Source of the DNA: Stomorhina lunata
Lineage: Eukaryota > Arthropoda > Insecta > Diptera > Rhiniidae
NCBI GenBank assembly: GCA_933228675.1
Contig: OW121740.1
Coordinates: 161,148,806 to 161,212,805 of the forward strand
DNA length: 64,000 nucleotides
Direction of reading: 5' to 3'
Under the pieces are notes generated by a model. The model saw only the letters and a list, made by a program, of their open reading frames with translations, ran no database searches and was not told the DNA's origin. The position numbers were made by a program, and so were the translations under genes. Shown piece after piece: positions 1 through 11,228 of this stretch (positions are counted from its first letter, which is position 1; each line of letters starts with the position of its first letter).

Positions 1-24
1 TATATATATATATATATATATATA
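1..24. repeat. (TA)n microsatellite, cut by window start
   Basis: Pure alternating TA from the first base, so it probably extends beyond the window edge. Confidence 0.95.
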
Positions 25-51
25 CAATTATACCTCGTTTAAGAATATAAG

Positions 52-882
52 ATTTATAGCCTTCACCACCATAGGTGGAAAGGGTATTCTAAGTTTGTGC
101 TGATGTTTGTAACGCAAAGAAATATTTGTCTTCGACCCACCTTTTAGTATACCAATAGACTTAGAATTACTTTCTGAGTCCCTTTAGCTATGTCAGTCCA
201 TCCGTCCGTCTGGCTGGACAGCCAACCGTCCAGCGGGACCCCCCCCCCCCCCCCCTGTGAACTATATAATCAAAGTACAGGTCGCAATTCTAAAGATAGT
301 TTGATGAAATATGGCGCAGATCATTTTTTTGATAGTGGGACAATTGCTATTGAAATACATCAAAATCGGTCCATTATTTATTTTACCTCCCATAGGTCCC
401 AATTCCCGGAATTGATATTTTGGCCACAAATATCAATATTTATTCATGAAATTTAAAACAAACACTCCATATATAAACCAAAATCATTCTGCTAAATTTC
501 GTTGAAATCGGTCCACATTTGACCATAGCTCACATACAAACCCTTTTGTCAAAACGCACTAAATGCGACAAAAATCTCTAAAACGCTCATAAATCTGAAG
601 ATAATAACAATTTTGAGTTTATTTTTTGCATACATAATTTTTGTAAAAACTGTAATCGATTTGCCAAGTTTCAAGATAATCGGTTCACATTTGACCCTAG
701 CTCTCATATAAGTCCAAATGAAGGAAACAGCTTAAGTGTATAAGTTTTGACAACAATGTTTGTATGATGGTAAAATTTAGCAAATATTTGTCTTTATACT
801 GGAAAATGAACACATTTGACCTTAGTGGTGAAGGGTATCGTATGGTCGGGGCGTTATCGAATATATCACTTTCTTACTTATT
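52..882 (+). mobile_element. DINE/INE-1-like interspersed element, copy 1
   Basis: A near full-length copy of a repeat seen eight times in the window. It opens with a CCTTCACCACCATAGGTGG-type 5' end, then the GTTTGTAACGCA block, a GAGTC...TTAGC...ATGTC core, a CCGTCCGTC run and a GGCTGGAC block, interrupted here by a C-run of about 16 bases at 239-255. It ends with a GTGGTGAAGGGTATCG block and a CACTTTCTTACTT tail. The 5' CCTTCACCAC and the 3' GTGGTGAAGG are complementary and form subterminal inverted repeats, as known for DINE/INE-1 elements of flies. There is no coding capacity; the 88-codon frame at 190-456 is chance translation of the repeat. The family name is inferred from the shared core block. 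Confidence 0.75.
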
Positions 883-2365
883 TTTTCTCAATCAAAATCT
901 CATAAGTTAAATAACACATTAAGTGCACAAGTTACTTTACAATAGCTAAATTTATTATATAAGTTATGATATTTATAGTATTCATTCATAAACCCTTTGA
1001 CAGTTTCTTTAAACTAAAATAACATATTGTCACTTATCCAAAATAAAATCTATGTCCAACAGAAAAAAATAGAAAATATGCCCATTAAGCATTTTGCCAT
1101 CAAAAATATGCCTTTTTAATAAAATAAATAATTTGCCATCATAAATATTATTAACTTTTCGTTAGTAGCAAAATTTGTTGTTATATAAATAATATTGGCA
1201 CATGTCAATTTAAGAGCTAAATAAAAAGTTTCTGGAAAAAGGGCTTAAACTAGTTAAATATCTACTTAATATATTATTTTTTTTTTTTTTTGCATATTTT
1301 GCAAATGCTAGAGACATTTTGTCAAAATTGTTGAAACAAATTTAAAACAATCTATTGTTAGTTTATGGCAAAACTTATAAATAAAAGTTAAAATTTATTT
1401 TATTTTATTTTCTCTTATTTGTTAGCAAAACACATGTACTAAACTCATATAAAATGACTGTTTTTATATACTTTATTTTTGGGGTAAAAAACTGAAACAA
1501 TTTGTATAAAATCCACGTTTACAGTTTAAAGCGTTTTATATATATTTTTTTCTATTTTGTATTGTCGTGTATATAATTTGTGTCTTTTGTCAAAAACTTT
1601 CAAGTGCCAATATGTTGCCAAAATATTTCGTTTTTTGTTTCCTTTTATTTTTTTCTCTGCTTTCGCCATCAAGTTGTTCTGTGGCGGTGGCAGTACTAAC
1701 ACAGTTATAAGTAGAAGACAGCAACATGCATACAAACACAAAATCAGCCGGAAACTAAAGGCAGAGATATGATACCCTATACCTATATACCTTAACTTTA
1801 AGAGAATCCCTGATTGAGGTATGATAGATGCTAAGTTTTGTCAATATATTAATATGTTCTCAAAACTCATGACAGCTCAAGTGATTCCTAGAAAAATGTC
1901 TATAAACTGTGTAACAATTTTAGTAGATAAGGTGGTAGTGGAGCGTCTAATCTATGCAAATGCCGAAAATTAAATTTTAGATAGTAATTTTAATTGATCC
2001 TCTTAATGGGCCTATAAACAATATCTTAAAGTATAACAAACATCACAAGTGTAGGGTGTCTAAATAGGCATTTCGACCTCCATTTCTGCTTGCTTTCCAA
2101 ACGTATTCATTTTAATATTATTTTAAAAGTTTTATTGAATGCAATACGTAAAAACCCATGTAGAGGAAGAGAAAATAACAAAAATTATCTGGTTCAGAAA
2201 TCATGAAAAACTACTCGTACATAAAAACTAAAATATTTTTGAATTTAAAAAATTTATTCTAGTATAAATAGATGTTAGCTATTAGTGGGTAGCTTGAGAA
2301 ATTTGTAGCTATATGGGAAAGATTTTAGGAATAAACATCAATTAGTGGAAAGTTTTGAACCAAAA
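883..2365. other. AT-rich DNA with no recognised feature
   Basis: Short A and T runs only. Two opposed 71-codon frames at 1526-1772 overlap each other and show no protein-like motif or codon pattern. I see no gene, RNA or repeat here. Confidence 0.6.
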
Positions 2366-2720
2366 GAAAACCTTAATTATCTAAGATACTAAAGGAGACA
2401 AATTTCACAATTCGTACTAAAACTTTATTTTTTAAAAACTTTTATATGAAAATATAAAACCTTAATTATATTGGAAACTAGAGCAGATAATCTGTGATTA
2501 TTAAAAAAAATCAAAATTCGTACTAAAACTTAATTTTTTGAAAATCAAGAGATAGAGAATCCATTTGGGCAAAAATCTGTGATCAATTAAAAAAATTTCA
2601 AAATTCGTACTAATTTTTTCAAAATTTGCATATGAAAACAAAAAACCTTAAATATCTCTGAAACTAGAGCAGGTGGAGCCATTTGGGCAATAATCTGTGA
2701 AGGTTAAGAAACTATAGCCA
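2366..2720. repeat. Diverged tandem repeat, period about 90-105 bp
   Basis: The block ATTCGTACTAA recurs at 2410, 2516 and 2603. Blocks resembling AAACCTTAATTAT, GAAACTAGAGCAG and ATAATCTGTGA recur around it. Spacing is uneven (106 and 87 bp), so the units have suffered indels. Confidence 0.6.
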
Positions 2721-2744
2721 ATTTTAACTTTTGAATACAACACA

Positions 2745-3005
2745 TGTTAATTTTCAAAATGATCCCAAAACTGGACGCATATTTAAGAAACTACAGCCAA
2801 TTTTAGGTTTTTGATGCAAAAAATCAAAATTTTTAAAATGATCCCAAAAATTAAGTATTTTCTCGATTGGACGCATATTTAAGAACCTACAGCCAATTTT
2901 AGGTTTTTGATACAAAAAATAAAAATTTTCAAAATGATCACAAAAATCAAGTATTTTTTCGATTGGATGCATATTTAAGAAACTACAGCCAATTTTAGGT
3001 TTTTG
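2745..3005. repeat. 96-bp tandem repeat running into the assembly gap
   Basis: CTACAGCCAATTTTAGG recurs at 2791, 2887 and 2983, exactly 96 bp apart, with a GATTGGACGCATATTTAAG block in each unit. The array is still repeating when the N run begins, so the gap probably reflects collapse of this satellite. The 72-codon frame at 2754-2972 on the minus strand is repeat translation. Confidence 0.85.
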
Positions 3006-3205
3006 NNNNNNNNNNNNNNNNNNNNNNNNNNNNNNNNNNNNNNNNNNNNNNNNNNNNNNNNNNNNNNNNNNNNNNNNNNNNNNNNNNNNNNNNNNNNNNN
3101 NNNNNNNNNNNNNNNNNNNNNNNNNNNNNNNNNNNNNNNNNNNNNNNNNNNNNNNNNNNNNNNNNNNNNNNNNNNNNNNNNNNNNNNNNNNNNNNNNNNN
3201 NNNNN
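3006..3205. other. Assembly gap, 200 N
   Basis: Exactly 200 undetermined bases, a typical fixed-size scaffolding placeholder, so the true length is unknown. The apparent frames across it are artefacts. Confidence 1.
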
Positions 3206-4404
3206 GGTAAAATGAGGCAAAAAATCAATAACTTGTTTATTTCTTCATATTTTTGACTGAAACTTACTGAGCTGACATATTATGGTCCTTTCTTTATATT
3301 GTATAAATTATATGGTAAAATTAAAAGTGGTTGGCCAAATGAAAAGAGACATATAAGATACAATAATAAAATGTGTTTAATAATTTTGAAAAATATTCAA
3401 TAATTTTCATTTATGTACAGGCCTTTTGTCTACCTTATAATATATAATTTGTAAAATTTGGATGAGTAGTTTGAGAGATATATTTAAATTTCTGAAAAAA
3501 TTGTCCATTAGTCAAGATTTATTTTTATATAAAAAAGCTCAATATTTCAATAAAATGTTGAAAACTCATAAAAAAAAATGTTCAAGAATGTGATTTTCAT
3601 GTTCTTTCTGCATTTTTGATTTGTTCATTGCAATGTGGCCACCACCTGTGTAGATGTATTGCTTACAGAATTTCCTTAAAAACAAAGTATTGTTCCATTT
3701 TTCTCAATCTTATTGTAAAAATTTAACTCAAGAACGTACTGGCTAACAAAGAGGGCTGAAAAATTCAATGCCACGCCCAAATTTTTTCCAAATTTATGCT
3801 TATTTGAATTCATTATATAATTTGTTATCCTAAATTGGTTTTTTGGTGGTAACTAAAGTAAATTTTAATCTAATAAAAAGATGAAGTTAGTAAAATGATT
3901 CTGGTAAATAGCCCGGCAAGAGAATAAGGCTGAAATTCGAAATATATACTAATAGTACTTAACAGTAAAATATCCAAGTTATGTGTTACCTCTTTTAGCT
4001 CCTTTTTCTTAGATATGGCCTTTCAAAATTTTGATTTTTAAGATTTTCACTAGTTATTTAATTATCTCAAATTCACTTCAACTTTCGAAAAAACCAAACC
4101 ACCGAAATTTCTAGAAACTGCACAAAATGATTCACTAATAACAATATTTAAAAAGTGCTTAAAAATTTAGAACAAAAACTTTAGTGGAAAAATTATATTT
4201 GCTTTTATTCAAAAGTATATAAAAAAATTTTTTTGTTTTAAAATTGTAGGCAAAAAAAGTATAGACTTTGAGCTAGTATAAAATCGAATCAGTTATCCGA
4301 TAGTCAAAGATTAAGTTAAATTGGATACTTTAGAGTGTTGGCTATAAACTACCATCAACATTTAATCAAAATTTTTAAACTAAGAAAAATTATTTTTGGA
4401 CGCT
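3206..4404. other. AT-rich DNA with no recognised feature
   Basis: Unassigned sequence between the gap and the second DINE-like copy. It does not continue the 96-bp repeat. I see no gene or RNA. Confidence 0.55.
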
Positions 4405-5002
4405 TTTTACCACCGTGCATAGGTGGTAAGGGTATTATAAGTTTGTGTTGGTGTATGTAACGCATACAAATATTTGTCTTAGACTCACCTTTTAGTATAC
4501 CAATAGACTTAGAATCACTTTTTGAGTCGATTTAGCGATGTCAGTCCGTCCGTTCGTCAGTCTGGCTGGACCCCCATGTAAACCATGTAATCAATGTACA
4601 GGTCTTCTAAAGATATCAATATTTTTTCAAGAAATTTAAAACAAATACTGTTTATGTAAACCAAAATCACTGTACAAAATTTCGATGAGACAAAAATCTC
4701 TAAAACGCTCATTAATCTGAAGAGAACAAGAATTTTGAGTTTAGTTGTAGCATACATACATTTTCTAAAAACTGTAATCAATTTGCCAAATTTCGAGATT
4801 ATCGGTAAACATTTGACCCTAGCTCTCATATAAGTCCAAATGACGGTAACAGCTTTAATATATAAGTTTTAAGAAAATGTTTGTATGATGACAAAATTTA
4901 GCAAATATTTGTCTTTATATAGGAAAAATAACACCTTTAACCTTAGTGGTGAAGGGTATCGTATGGTCGGGCTGGGCCGACTATAGCACTTTCTTATTTG
5001 TT
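4405..5002 (+). mobile_element. DINE/INE-1-like interspersed element, copy 2 (internally deleted)
   Basis: Same family as copy 1. It has the CACC...ATAGGTGG 5' end, the GTATGTAACGCAT block, the CGATTTAGCGATGTCAGTC core, the GTGGTGAAGGGTATCGTATG block and a GCACTTTCTTA tail. It is about 600 bp against about 800 bp for fuller copies, because the part just after the GGCTGGAC block is shortened. Confidence 0.75.
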
Positions 5003-5456
5003 TTAAATTTTTTTATTTTTCTGAAAATTTTGTTTGGCATATTTCAAGGAGAAACTTTAATTTAGATATAATTTCTTTTCTTCTTTTTAAACTCCTCTAA
5101 ATTGACCCACCTTAATGTTCACTGATTCATGTGAATGTTTTTATTTATGTCTGCCACTGACAAAGACAAAATATTTTTGCTTTATATTTAAAATAAATAA
5201 ATTAAATTTATGTGGAAATACAACAGTTGCGTTTAGGTATGCAAAAAAAAAAAAAAAAAAGTTTAATAATTTTTCACAAACTTAAAGTGTTTGAAAAACG
5301 TTAAGGAAAAAGTTACGGGTTGAAATAAAAAAATAATGGCTTCAGACTTTAAAATTATACATAAGTAATAGCTGAACTATAATTTTAAATTTTTTTTAAT
5401 TTTCTTTGTTATTTACCAAAATTTTTCTAGGAAAAATGAAAAAGATCTATGTCGCA
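5003..5456. other. AT-rich DNA left of the Transib insertion
   Basis: Contains an A18 run at 5244-5261. No coding or structural feature is seen. This is the left flank of the Transib target site. Confidence 0.6.
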
Positions 5457-5461
5457 CGTCG

Positions 5462-6880
5462 CACAGTGGTTTACGGACGCTTTTTTTTGGAAATAATTCT
5501 GTAACTTTTGAACGACTGGAGATATTTGAATGAAATTTGACATGGTGGTAGTCAAGGAGTATTTGAGTTGGTTTTTAAAAGCACTGGTCCATGAGGGGTC
5601 GGGAGAGTGATTGATGGACCTTCAAAGTTGGTCACCTCGGGTGTTCGATTTTTTTAAAAATTCGCCAAAAATCCATTTATGTATGGATTGAAAAGAAATT
5701 TTAAACTTAAGTTGTCCTTGAGAAGATCTACAAAAAATATGCTTAAATGTGTAGGTTATCTCCTTTGGATTTCGAGATATTTGGGTAAAAAGGAATTTTT
5801 AGGTTGATTTTTTACCTCTTTTTTTAAGCTTTTTTTGATCTGGTGGACGCATCTGAGGACCAAAAATTTTTTAAGAATATTCTTTAAATTTGTAATAAAA
5901 TTCTGAATAATTTTTGTGCAAGTTAGTTATAGAAATCTTCTTTTGTTTAAAAGTTAAAAATATTCAAAGTTGAAACTTACAAAAAATTTCGCTTTTTTTT
6001 TAGTTTTTCCCCAAAAGATAGCTATATTTTTTCACTAATAAAAAAATATTTTCTTAAGAAACATAAAAAGATTTTTAAAGTTTTTAAAAGAAAACATAAT
6101 GAGAATGCGTATAAAACAAATTTCTTGCTAATTGGACTTTTGGTCCTCGCACATGTCCTCTCCAAAAAATGGCAATTTGTAAAAAAAAAAATTAGTTTAA
6201 ACAAAAATTTCTCAAAAGGCAAAGCACCGATTTGAAAAAAATTATAATGTTCATATTTTCCAATATATCTGTTATTGATTAGAAAAGTTTTTTCTGAAAC
6301 GCGCTGCAAATAGAGACAGTGTTGCCATATTTGTAAAAAAACTCATTTTTTGAAACACCTTTTTCCCCAGTTGGGAATTGGGGAATTTTTAAGTTAAAAT
6401 TGGGAATTTTTTTTAGTCTATTGCTTTTACATCTTATTGGTCTACATTACTACAAAATTTCATTGTAATATCTTTATCCATGTCATTTCCACAGAATATC
6501 AAAGATTAAAAATATTTTCCTTAAAAAAGCAGAAAAACAATTTTTTTTTGTTTTACGATACAAAGTGTAAAAAAAGTAACGCACTTAAAAAAAACTTTTA
6601 CTTAGTGCTAATCTCCTAGTCTTTCCCGATCTAATGATACTAAACATGTATATAAAGCATTAATACCGAGTCTTAAAAAACTCTGAAAACTTTGGCCCCC
6701 GTAGCATTTTTACACTGTTTATTTAAATATAAGTGATGAATTTGTGCATATAAAGTTAATTATCATACTCAAATATTTCACTATTTTTAAGATGACAATG
6801 ATCCTTCGCTAATAAACAAATATTTTCTTCAAAAAGATATAAATAGTTTTTTATTTTTTTAAAGAAAACATTATAAGAAT
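5462..6880 (+). repeat. Left long terminal inverted repeat of the Transib element
   Basis: Pairs with 9572-10963. Outer bases are CACAGTGGTTTACGGACGC, followed by a T8 run. Identity is very high over most of the arm and weakens after about 6830. The 95-codon minus frame at 6022-6309 and the 60-codon plus frame at 6437-6619 reappear mirrored in the right arm with zero or one residue changed. That reflects the inverted repeat and is not evidence of genes. Confidence 0.92.
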
Positions 6881-7433
6881 GACTTAAAAAAATTTTATTC
6901 GATTTTGCCTTTTGTTCCAAGCTAAAAAATAAAATTTTAGTAAAAGATTCTAAATAAGTAAGTACGAGTAAGGCACCGATTTTGATAACAGTGTAAAGGT
7001 AATATATCCATAATTTGTAGCAAAAGTTTAATTAGAAGAGTACTTTTATAGTAACAGTGTGACAATTTATTTAAAATAAGATTTAAAGGCATTTTTCCGG
7101 TATTTAAAATTGGTGTATTTGAAAAAATTGCAAAATTATGTTAAGGTTATAAAATGTTTTTTAATGTGAAAGTTAATGCAATAGGTAAAAATTGTTACAA
7201 CTTGGGTTTTTCATAATGGTCAGAAAGGATATGGTTACTCACCTCCATACAGGTAGGTTTTACGAGACGCACATATTGGTTGAGTTATATATGCACCTAT
7301 TTTTAGAGGTAAAAAATACATTAATTCATTGATTTCTTTATTATTCTTTGGATACAGGTATATATAAAAAATGTTTTTTTTTAATATAAAAAAGAAAGTT
7401 TTAAATGTAACTGCTATTAACAGTTAAAACATC

Positions 7434-8897
7434 ATGGCTATAACATTGGAATTTAAAGTGTTGTGCGATATTCTTTTTGAACAACCAAGCAGTTCGAGAG
7501 CAGAAAAAATTAAAATAATCATGCGATATGCTAAAAGTCAAACTAACTCCATGATTCTCAATAGTAAGGAAGACAAAGTCGTAAAATTTGTAAAGTTATT
7601 TGAACTTAAAATTAAGTCGGTTAATTACTGTTTAAAAAGATTTGAATCTAAATTTAAAGACTGGCTGAAGGACTCAATTGAGCTTAAAACTTCTGGTGCT
7701 GGAGCCCCTCTAAAAAACTATGATGATCTCGGAGAAAGATCTAAAAAGATGCGATTATCCGAAGTTCTTTCTACTCATTCGGATACTGAAATCAAAGATT
7801 CCTTTAAGGAAGTGCTCAAACGAAATAATCAACCAGCTGAAGCTAAACAAATAGCAGATATTCTCCCAGAGGCTTCTCCTAAACGTCTTAAGCGAATTAT
7901 TAAGAGTATACCAACTCCTTCTTCTCAATCAGAATTTTCGGAGGAAGAAGCACTTGCTCTTATGCTCGAGTTGAAATTGAGTAAAAATAAATATATTAAA
8001 CTCTGTAAGGCATTACGAGACAAAGGACACTCAATTTTACCAGGATATAATGCGTTATTAAAAACCAAAAAAAACTTAATACCAACAAACGTGATAGGAG
8101 ACGAAAGTGCATCTGTGGATTTATCAAAATTATTGGAAAATACGGCATCAAGGCTGATATCTACTACATTGTCTGAAGAAGAAGCCAAGAAACTTGACAA
8201 CAAGGACTTAACTTTAATATGTAAATGGGGATGTGACGGTTTATCTGGATTACCGGAATACAAACAATCAACATCTCATCAGAACACAAATGACTACAGA
8301 AGCGTTTTTATGGCATCCCTAGTACCACTAAGATTAAGAAAGAATCGTTCTGAACCATCCACATCAAAAGAGCGTACTGAATATGTGTGGGTTAACACAT
8401 CTCCAGGATCAAAGGCATTTTGCAGACCGATCAGATTCGAATATTTAAAAGAAAATGCAGCAAGCACAAAAAATTGGGTTGATGATATCAAATATTCAAT
8501 AGACAATTTGAGTCCAGTCTGCATAGACATACATGGATATTTGATTAATGTAAATTTTGAGCTTCAATTGACAATGATAGATGGAAAAGTAAGCAACGCT
8601 ATAACGGAAACCCATTCAACTTGGAAATGCTCATTATGCGGAAAGAAGAAATCGGAATTTCTACAAACTTCAGAAGATGCATCAGCTAGTACTGCAATTA
8701 ATCAAGAGGTTCTGGAATTTGGTATATCGCCCCTACATGCACGTATCCGATTTTTAGAATTTATGCTACATATAGCATATGATCTGAAATATAGGAATAT
8801 ACCTGATAATCAGCTAAAATCCGTGAGAAATAATAAGGAACTGATTGAAATGAGATCCAGTGAAAAAAAAGGATTCAGGAAGAATTCAAAACTATGA
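7434..8897 (+). CDS. Transib transposase (RAG1-related), N-terminal and central part
   Basis: 487 codons; start ATG with an adenine-rich upstream context (AAACATC). This is the catalytic DNA transposase that cuts at the element ends. By-eye comparison with RAG1: D268 in CDGLSG matches the first catalytic Asp (RAG1 CDGMGD). D383 in MIDGKV lies 16 residues before C399-x2-C402 and matches the second catalytic Asp, which in RAG1 lies 19 residues before the same Cys pair of its zinc site. The block at 432-449 (SPLHARIRFLEFMLHIAY) matches the RAG1 DALHCDIG region. The reading frame is lost in an A8 run (8863-8870): codons after K479 are out of frame, and the true continuation is in the frame of the 8894-9442 ORF. 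The start could be slightly different, because the N-terminus is poorly conserved in this family. Confidence 0.9.
   Translation: MAITLEFKVLCDILFEQPSSSRAEKIKIIMRYAKSQTNSMILNSKEDKVVKFVKLFELKIKSVNYCLKRFESKFKDWLKDSIELKTSGAGAPLKNYDDLGERSKKMRLSEVLSTHSDTEIKDSFKEVLKRNNQPAEAKQIADILPEASPKRLKRIIKSIPTPSSQSEFSEEEALALMLELKLSKNKYIKLCKALRDKGHSILPGYNALLKTKKNLIPTNVIGDESASVDLSKLLENTASRLISTTLSEEEAKKLDNKDLTLICKWGCDGLSGLPEYKQSTSHQNTNDYRSVFMASLVPLRLRKNRSEPSTSKERTEYVWVNTSPGSKAFCRPIRFEYLKENAASTKNWVDDIKYSIDNLSPVCIDIHGYLINVNFELQLTMIDGKVSNAITETHSTWKCSLCGKKKSEFLQTSEDASASTAINQEVLEFGISPLHARIRFLEFMLHIAYDLKYRNIPDNQLKSVRNNKELIEMRSSEKKGFRKNSKL
8863..8870 (+). other. A8 frameshift site inside the transposase
   Basis: Reading switches here by -1 (one base re-read). 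Immediately after it, the downstream frame gives KRIQEEFKTMTG, which runs into the conserved C-terminal part. The run contains a canonical A-AAA-AAA slippery heptamer. It could be a lost A (mutation or homopolymer sequencing error) or programmed -1 frameshifting. No obvious stable downstream hairpin stands out. Confidence 0.85.
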
Positions 8898-9442
8898 CGG
8901 GTCTAAACATAGACAAACCACTTGTAGGATATGGCAGTACAAACGATGGTAATACGGCCAGGCGATTCTTTGAAAATTATGAAACAACTTCAAAGATTAC
9001 TGGAATTGATGAGGAAGTTCTTCGTAAATGTTACGTAATATTATCGGCAATAAATAGCAAATATCAAATAAATGCTGAAAAATTTCGTATACGACATTTG
9101 TATCACTGGAAAGAAATTACACCAACAGTTCATAAAGTCCTTCAACATGGTCGTGAAATAATTGAATCAAATCTTCTCCCACTTGGTGAACTGACAGAAG
9201 AGGCCCAGGAAGCGCGGAATTCAGATTTCAAGTATATCCAACTATTTAATACCAGAAAATGCTCAAGAAAATCGCAAAATCAGGATCTAATAAATTATCT
9301 CTTGTTGTCTTCTGATCCTGCTCTATCAACGATAAGAAAGAAATGGTGGAGCAGTTATACAAAAACTTCTGAAAACGAACACCTGGAAGAGGTTCTTGAT
9401 ATAATAGATTGTACTGATTATTTTACTGAAAATAAAAATTAA
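8894..9442 (+). CDS. Transib transposase (RAG1-related), C-terminal part
   Basis: 182 codons from the first ATG, but homology begins upstream of it, from 8870. Residues 17-27 (NDGNTARRFFE) match RAG1 MNGNFARKLM. H80 and H85 in VHKVLQHG match the zinc-binding His pair of RAG1 (FHKTLAH). E106 in QEARN, 21 residues after H85, matches the third catalytic residue E962 of RAG1. With the first part the transposase would be about 669 residues, a normal Transib length, with D268, D383 and E106 (second frame) as the DDE triad. The 4-base overlap with the first frame (ATGA at 8894-8897) looks like bacterial coupling but is coincidental in a eukaryotic transposon. The frame ends 130 bp before the right arm. 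Confidence 0.9.
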   Translation: MTGLNIDKPLVGYGSTNDGNTARRFFENYETTSKITGIDEEVLRKCYVILSAINSKYQINAEKFRIRHLYHWKEITPTVHKVLQHGREIIESNLLPLGELTEEAQEARNSDFKYIQLFNTRKCSRKSQNQDLINYLLLSSDPALSTIRKKWWSSYTKTSENEHLEEVLDIIDCTDYFTENKN

Positions 9443-9470
9443 GTAAATAACTACTTTTATATAAATATGT

Positions 9471-9516
9471 AATAAAAACTGTAAGTTTAAACTTTAACTA
9501 CAAATACTTCAATAAA
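9471..9516 (+). terminator. Candidate polyadenylation signals after the transposase
   Basis: AATAAA occurs at 9471-9476 and again at 9511-9516, 29 and 69 bp after the transposase stop and before the right arm. Their position fits the mRNA 3' end, but AATAAA is common in such AT-rich DNA. Confidence 0.4.
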
Positions 9517-9571
9517 ATGTATTTCACCTTTTAATATAAGTACAAATTATTTACATTTTGATATTTCATAA

Positions 9572-10963
9572 ATCCTCATGATATTTTCTTTAAAAAAATA
9601 AAAAAATATTTGTTTGTTATCGAAGGATCATTGTCATCTTATAGTGAAATATTTGAGTATGATTATTAATTTTATATGCACAAATTCATCACTTATATTT
9701 AAATAAACAGTGTAAAAATGCTACGGGGGCCAAAGTTTTCAGAGTTTTTTAAGACTCGGTATTAATGCTTTATATACATGTTTAGTATCATTAGATCGGG
9801 AAAGACTAGGAGATTAGCACTAAGTAAAAGTTTTTTTTAAGTGCGTTACTTTTTTTACACTTTGTATCGTAAAACAAAAAAAAATTGTTTTTCTGCTTTT
9901 TTAAGGAAAATATTTTTAATCTTTGATATTCTGTGGAAATGACATGGATAAAGATATTACAATGAAATTTTGTAGTAATGTAGACCAATAAGATGTAAAA
10001 GCAATAGACTAAAAAAAATTCCCAATTTTAACTTAAAAATTCCCCAATTCCCAACTGGGGAAAAAGGTGTTTCAAAAAATGAGTTTTTTTACAAATATGG
10101 CAACACTGTCTCTATTTGCAGTGCGTTTCAGAAAAAACTTTTCTAATCAATAACAGATATATTGGAAAATATGAACATTATAATTTTTTTCAAATCGGTG
10201 CTTTGCCTTTTGAGAAATTTTTGTTTAAACTAATTTTTTTTTTTACAAATTGCCATTTTTTGGAGAGGACATGTGCGAGGACCAAAAGTCCAATTAGCAA
10301 GAAATTTGTTTTATACGCATTCTCATTATGTTTTCTTTTAAAAACTTTAAAAATCTTTTTATGTTTCTTAAGAAAATATTTTTTTATTAGTGAAAAAATA
10401 TAGCTATCTTTTGGGGAAAAACTAAAAAAAAAGCGAAATTTTTTGTAAGTTTCAACTTTGAATATTTTTAACTTTTAAACAAAAGAAGATTTCTATAACT
10501 AACTTGCACAAAAATTATTCAGAATTTTATTACAAATTTAAAGAATATTCTTAAAAAATTTTTGGTCCTCAGATGCGTCCACCAGATCAAAAAAAGCTTA
10601 AAAAAAGAGGTAAAAAATCAACCTAAAAATTCCTTTTTACCCAAATATCTCGAAATCCAAAGGAGATAACCTACACATTTAAGCGTATTTTTTGTAGATC
10701 TTCTCAAGGACAACTTAAGTTTAAAATTTCTTTTCAATCCATACATAAATGGATTTTTGGCGAATTTTTAAAAAAGTCGAACACCCGAGGTGACCAACTT
10801 TGAAGGTCCATCAATCACTCTCCCGACCCCTCATGGACCAGTGCTTTTAAAAACCAACTCGAATACTCCTTGACTATCACCATGTCAAATTTCATTCAAA
10901 TATCTCCAGTCGTTCAAAAGTTAAAGAATTATTTCCAAAAAAAAGCGTCCGTAAACCACTGTG
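9572..10963 (-). repeat. Right long terminal inverted repeat of the Transib element
   Basis: Reverse complement of 5462-6880. It ends GCGTCCGTAAACCACTGTG at 10963, immediately followed by the CGTCG duplication. The inner limit is soft because the last ~50 bp are diverged and T/A-rich. Mirrored open frames at 9806-9988 (minus) and 10116-10403 (plus) are shadows of the arm. Confidence 0.92.
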
Positions 10964-10968
10964 CGTCG

Positions 10969-11228
10969 CTCTATGTTATTTCTGCTGCAAAAAAAAACAT
11001 TTTTTGACCACCGCTTTTGAAAAATTTAATCATGCAGTTCTATAGAGAAGAGTCTAGATATTAAGGATCAATAATTGTTTTTAAGAAAAAGTCATGTAAT
11101 GTCTTATAAAAAAGGTATTGAAATGTGCTTAAACTTCTAAAACGAAAAGTGATGAAATTTTTAATCAAACTCAGTTGCCCATGAATTGAATATAGTTTCA
11201 TAGCTTTAATCTTGATGTCGATGTTATT
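10969..11228. other. Spacer between the Transib element and the foldback element
   Basis: AT-rich, no coding signal. It begins CTCTATG just after the right target duplication. Confidence 0.55.

Larger units (their letters stand above)
5457..10968 (+). mobile_element. Transib DNA transposon with CGTCG target-site duplication
   Basis: The element proper is 5462-10963 (5502 bp). Both ends begin CACAGTGGTTTACGGACGC when read inward, and both are flanked by the direct 5-bp repeat CGTCG (5457-5461 and 10964-10968). Transib elements are known for 5-bp GC-rich target duplications of CGNCG type and for ends resembling the RAG recombination-signal heptamer; here the first seven bases are exactly CACAGTG. 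The middle carries a RAG1-like transposase in two overlapping frames. The inverted arms are about 1.4 kb each, far longer than the tens of base pairs I would expect for this superfamily. Near-identity of the arms suggests recent insertion or arm conversion. Confidence 0.92.

Noticed and set aside
52..882. Helitron with autonomous coding capacity
   Set aside because: No copy in the window has a Rep or helicase frame; all are about 0.8 kb or less.
3003..3228. Open reading frames of 70-81 codons across the N run
   Set aside because: They exist only because undetermined codons cannot be stops.
6022..6309. Possible small gene present twice (6022-6309 minus and 10116-10403 plus)
   Set aside because: The duplication is explained by the inverted arms of the Transib element; the protein is low-complexity, rich in F, K and L, with no motif.
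7925..8263. Minus-strand 112-codon frame, and a 78-codon one at 8294-8530
   Set aside because: Antisense shadows of the transposase frame, with no motif of their own.
8894..8897. Two-gene operon with ATGA start-stop coupling
   Set aside because: The downstream frame is homologous to RAG1/Transib from before its ATG, and the two frames together give one transposase, so this is a frameshift and not two genes.
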